DNA from: Algoriphagus lacus
GTDB lineage: Bacteria; Bacteroidota; Bacteroidia; Cytophagales; Cyclobacteriaceae
Assembly (NCBI RefSeq): GCF_003583985.1
Contig: NZ_QXML01000001.1
Location: forward strand, 186,001 to 250,000
DNA: 64,000 nucleotides
Direction of reading: 5' to 3'
Shown here: one piece after another, positions 62,091 through 64,000 of the stretch
Position numbering within the stretch: position 1 is the stretch's first letter
Layout of the letters: every line of letters starts with the position of its first letter
Position numbers and translations under genes: made by a program
The notes under the pieces: generated by a model
What the model saw: only the letters and a program-made list of their open reading frames with translations
Databases searched by the model: none
Told to the model about the DNA's origin: nothing

Positions 62091-63131
62091 TCAATACTTG
62101 AAGCATGGCATAGAGGATTTTCTACCAGCCCCTTTGGCAGAACCTGCAAGGAAACTGTATCGAATGGAAATTTCATTTGCCCCTCCGGTATTTCCATTTC
62201 CCAGTGAGGAAATTGTAAAATCATGGCTGTATCCTACATCAAGACCATTTCCGAGAGATATTCCGACCAATGCAATCACTGACTCATGATTGGACTGAGT
62301 AACCTCAGAAACAGGAATTCCTCGATACCAAACACCCAAAACCAAAGGCTGAATATTAACCTGGGCCCCTAAATCCAACTGAGAGAAAGGCTCCTGATTT
62401 TTGAAGTTGAAAGCCAAAGTAATATCGCGCGTACCTGAACGCTGGTTCATGAAATTTCGCGCCGCTCCTCCTGAAAGATCAATTCGATAACCTCCATGGG
62501 CTGAAAGTTTCATTGGCAATTGGCTGTTCTGTCCATCAAGAAATGAAATATTTGGCTGCGTAATGTGATGCGCAGAGAATCCGAACCAGGCATTTTCATT
62601 GGTCCAGAGCATGCCCAAACTGTAATCAACAAACTGATGGTTGAAATCTGCTCCAAGATTTTCACCGGAGAAGTCGCCAATTGCTCCAGTTTGGTCGTCG
62701 ATTTGACTGCCAAAAACCAAATTTCCAAAGTATGCATCACGATCCATGTAGCTTACTTGACCGCCCACTCTAAGGAATGACCTAAAACCCAATCTTGCAC
62801 GGTAAGAGTAAGTAGCGCCGATTTCTGTCACGCTGAGGTTAGCCATGCTTTGCTCTGAGCGATTGAAGATAACACCGATTCCACTGTTGACATTGAACAG
62901 GTAATGGTCAAAGTGAGCAGAATAGGAAGTAAATGACTGGTCAAGTCCCGGCCATTGGTTTCGATAATTAACTCCTATCCGAGTCATCTCTGATGCCCCA
63001 GCCATGGCTGGATTTAGGTATAAAGGATTGGAGTAAAACTGGGAGTATTGAACGTCCTGAGCCATAAGGCTGGAGGAAATACAAGTCCAAGAAATTAGCG
63101 TAAGGGTGAGCAGTGTAAAAGTGTTTCTCAT
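62091..63131 (-). CDS. Type IX secretion system PorP/SprF-family membrane protein
   Basis: 346 residues. A signal peptide (LLTLTLISWTCISSSLMAQ) is followed by the family hallmark DVQYSQFYSNPLYLNPAMAG and IGVNYRNQWPGL. A 12- to 14-strand outer-membrane barrel continues to a conserved end (YSHDFTISSLGNGNTGGANE, ISIRYSF) plus a short Lys/Ser tail. In T9SS these proteins (SprF in Flavobacterium) pair with a specific large type B effector and help its surface export. Here that partner is the CHU_C protein gene, 3 bp upstream. Confidence 0.94.
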   Translation of the reverse strand: MRNTFTLLTLTLISWTCISSSLMAQDVQYSQFYSNPLYLNPAMAGASEMTRIGVNYRNQWPGLDQSFTSYSAHFDHYLFNVNSGIGVIFNRSEQSMANLSVTEIGATYSYRARLGFRSFLRVGGQVSYMDRDAYFGNLVFGSQIDDQTGAIGDFSGENLGADFNHQFVDYSLGMLWTNENAWFGFSAHHITQPNISFLDGQNSQLPMKLSAHGGYRIDLSGGAARNFMNQRSGTRDITLAFNFKNQEPFSQLDLGAQVNIQPLVLGVWYRGIPVSEVTQSNHESVIALVGISLGNGLDVGYSHDFTISSLGNGNTGGANEISIRYSFLAGSAKGAGRKSSMPCFKY

Positions 63132-63134
63132 AAC

Positions 63135-64000
63135 CTATCTGATTAGGGTGATTCCACCAGTACGGTTGACTATTTGTCCTTCCATGGTGGTGTAAGAAAT
63201 TTTGTAAAGGAAGTTACCGGCTGGTACCAGCTGACCTCGGTAAGTGCCATCCCAGCCTTTGCTTTCCAGACTGGTGGTGGTGTAGAGTTTTTCTCCCCAG
63301 GTGTTAAAAACTTCCATGTGGAAGGAGGAGATTGCTCTTAGTTTAGGGATAAACGTATCATTGAGGCCATCTCCATTGGGTGAAAATGCATTCGGGATGA
63401 CCACCAATTCTGTTGGGGTATTAACTTGTACTGTGTTTTTTTCGACCGTGGAGCAGCCATACAAATCGAATCCGGTGAGTTTCACCTCATAGACTCCTGA
63501 TTTTCCAAAAACATGCACTGGATCTTTTTCGGTTGATTTATTACCGTCCCCAAATTCCCATTCCCATGCGATGAATTCCGGGGAGATTTCACTTTCGAAA
63601 AGGATTTCTTCCTCAACCATCACTTCCGGTTCGCTAGTAATGCTCAATTTTCGGTATTGGAAATCGAGTCTGGAACCTTGTGTATTTTGATTTGGAAAAT
63701 CAACTTTGGCTTCAGTTTCAACTGAACATCCCAAGGCATCTTTTACAGTGACTTTAAGTGTCCCGGAGTTAGTGAAATTAATTTCCCGGGTATTGGTGGA
63801 ACCTGTGTTCCAAGTGATGGTGTAGGGCTCTTTGCCACCCTGAATTGAAACCCAGGCTACACCAGTAACTTTTCCTACTGCACAATCCACATCAAGTGCA
63901 GTTTCTATTCTTGCCTGGATTTTAGTCGTTTCCTCGACAGTTACTGTTTTGGAGGCTGAGCAACCACTTTCGTCAGTTGCAGTTAGGATGTATGTTCCTG
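63135..64000 (-). CDS. Large surface protein with PKD and gliding-motility C-terminal (T9SS type B) domain, N-terminus outside the window
   Basis: At least 288 residues, open to the right edge. In order: repeated Ig-like/SprB-type modules (YILTATDESGCSASKTVTVE and LKVTVKDALGCSVETEAKVD), a PKD domain (WEWEFGDGNKSTEKDPVHVF), and the C-terminal sorting domain (VVIPNAFSPNGDGLNDTFIP, then VFNTWGEKLYTTTS, GWDGTYRGQLVPAGNFLYKI). This CHU_C type domain directs export by T9SS and, with SprF-type partners, surface attachment. The repeated Cys-containing modules resemble SprB-like adhesins. It is directly followed by its PorP/SprF partner after 3 bp. The stop is at 63135. Confidence 0.93.
   Translation of the reverse strand, partial: GTYILTATDESGCSASKTVTVEETTKIQARIETALDVDCAVGKVTGVAWVSIQGGKEPYTITWNTGSTNTREINFTNSGTLKVTVKDALGCSVETEAKVDFPNQNTQGSRLDFQYRKLSITSEPEVMVEEEILFESEISPEFIAWEWEFGDGNKSTEKDPVHVFGKSGVYEVKLTGFDLYGCSTVEKNTVQVNTPTELVVIPNAFSPNGDGLNDTFIPKLRAISSFHMEVFNTWGEKLYTTTSLESKGWDGTYRGQLVPAGNFLYKISYTTMEGQIVNRTGGITLIR

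Noticed and set aside
1..64000. Mobile element, prophage, defence island, tRNA or rRNA genes
   Set aside because: I looked for transposases, integrases, terminal repeats, phage structural genes and cloverleaf or rRNA motifs by eye and saw none. A tRNA scan would be needed to exclude a missed tRNA.

Overview
The window looks like a chromosomal segment of a marine or soil Bacteroidota, most likely order Cytophagales (Cyclobacteriaceae/Algoriphagus-like). Support comes from a PorP/SprF-family protein beside a gliding-motility-type C-terminal (T9SS sorting) protein, a CarboxypepD_reg plus TonB-dependent receptor, DUF6090, DUF4251, DUF3500, DUF418 and DUF885 proteins, LytS/LytR-type pairs, and promoters of the Bacteroidota TTG-N19-TAnnTTTG type. 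No rRNA, tRNA, CRISPR array, transposase or phage gene was seen.

Layout. 1-2168: two tandem DUF418 membrane proteins (the first cut by the window edge). 2531-8809 (+): a four-gene operon of FIST sensor protein, class III adenylate cyclase, a 729-residue protein of unknown function and a propeller-like lipoprotein, closed by a strong terminator. 9044-15713 (-): a converging two-gene operon of a lipoxygenase-fold protein that lacks one iron ligand and a 1,714-residue kinase-like/STAND ATPase/GAF/adenylate cyclase protein whose kinase domain lacks the catalytic Asp. The two operons carry closely similar cyclase output domains.

16216-31764 (-): a 15-kb array of twelve intact and at least two broken genes for single-pass membrane proteins in three subfamilies (DUF6090 type and relatives). 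The array is interrupted by a two-gene molybdenum hydroxylase (isoquinoline 1-oxidoreductase-like). The distal part is one tightly packed run headed by an arylsulfatase-like lipoprotein and a SnoaL-like secreted protein, with frequent ATGA/TGATG overlaps.

32132-46391: mostly exported single genes: an NHL/SMP-30-like lipoprotein, an NTF2-like lipoprotein, a DUF885 metallopeptidase-like lipoprotein, a P1-family peptidase, an alpha/beta hydrolase, a TPR protein whose 5' end is fused in frame to the stump of an intradiol dioxygenase gene, a Tat-exported DinB-like protein, a 7TMR-DISM-type histidine kinase, DUF3500, an outer-membrane-barrel candidate and DUF4251. 46451-64000: a TPR histidine kinase; a small acidic protein with three C-terminal VDPART repeats behind a clear promoter; a zinc-type CDF transporter; an amidase; a LytTR two-component system with a membrane protein and a barrel protein; a TonB receptor; an M28 peptidase; a TolB-like protein; an FeS-type (6-4) photolyase; PorP/SprF and a CHU_C protein.

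A recurring theme is decayed gene stumps at gene borders (8889, 16216, 17782, 20779, 21049, 34582 and 39973), pointing to repeated deletion in this region. The most notable candidates for new biology are the lipoxygenase-like/pseudokinase-cyclase pair, the sulfatase-headed membrane-protein array and the VDPART-repeat peptide.
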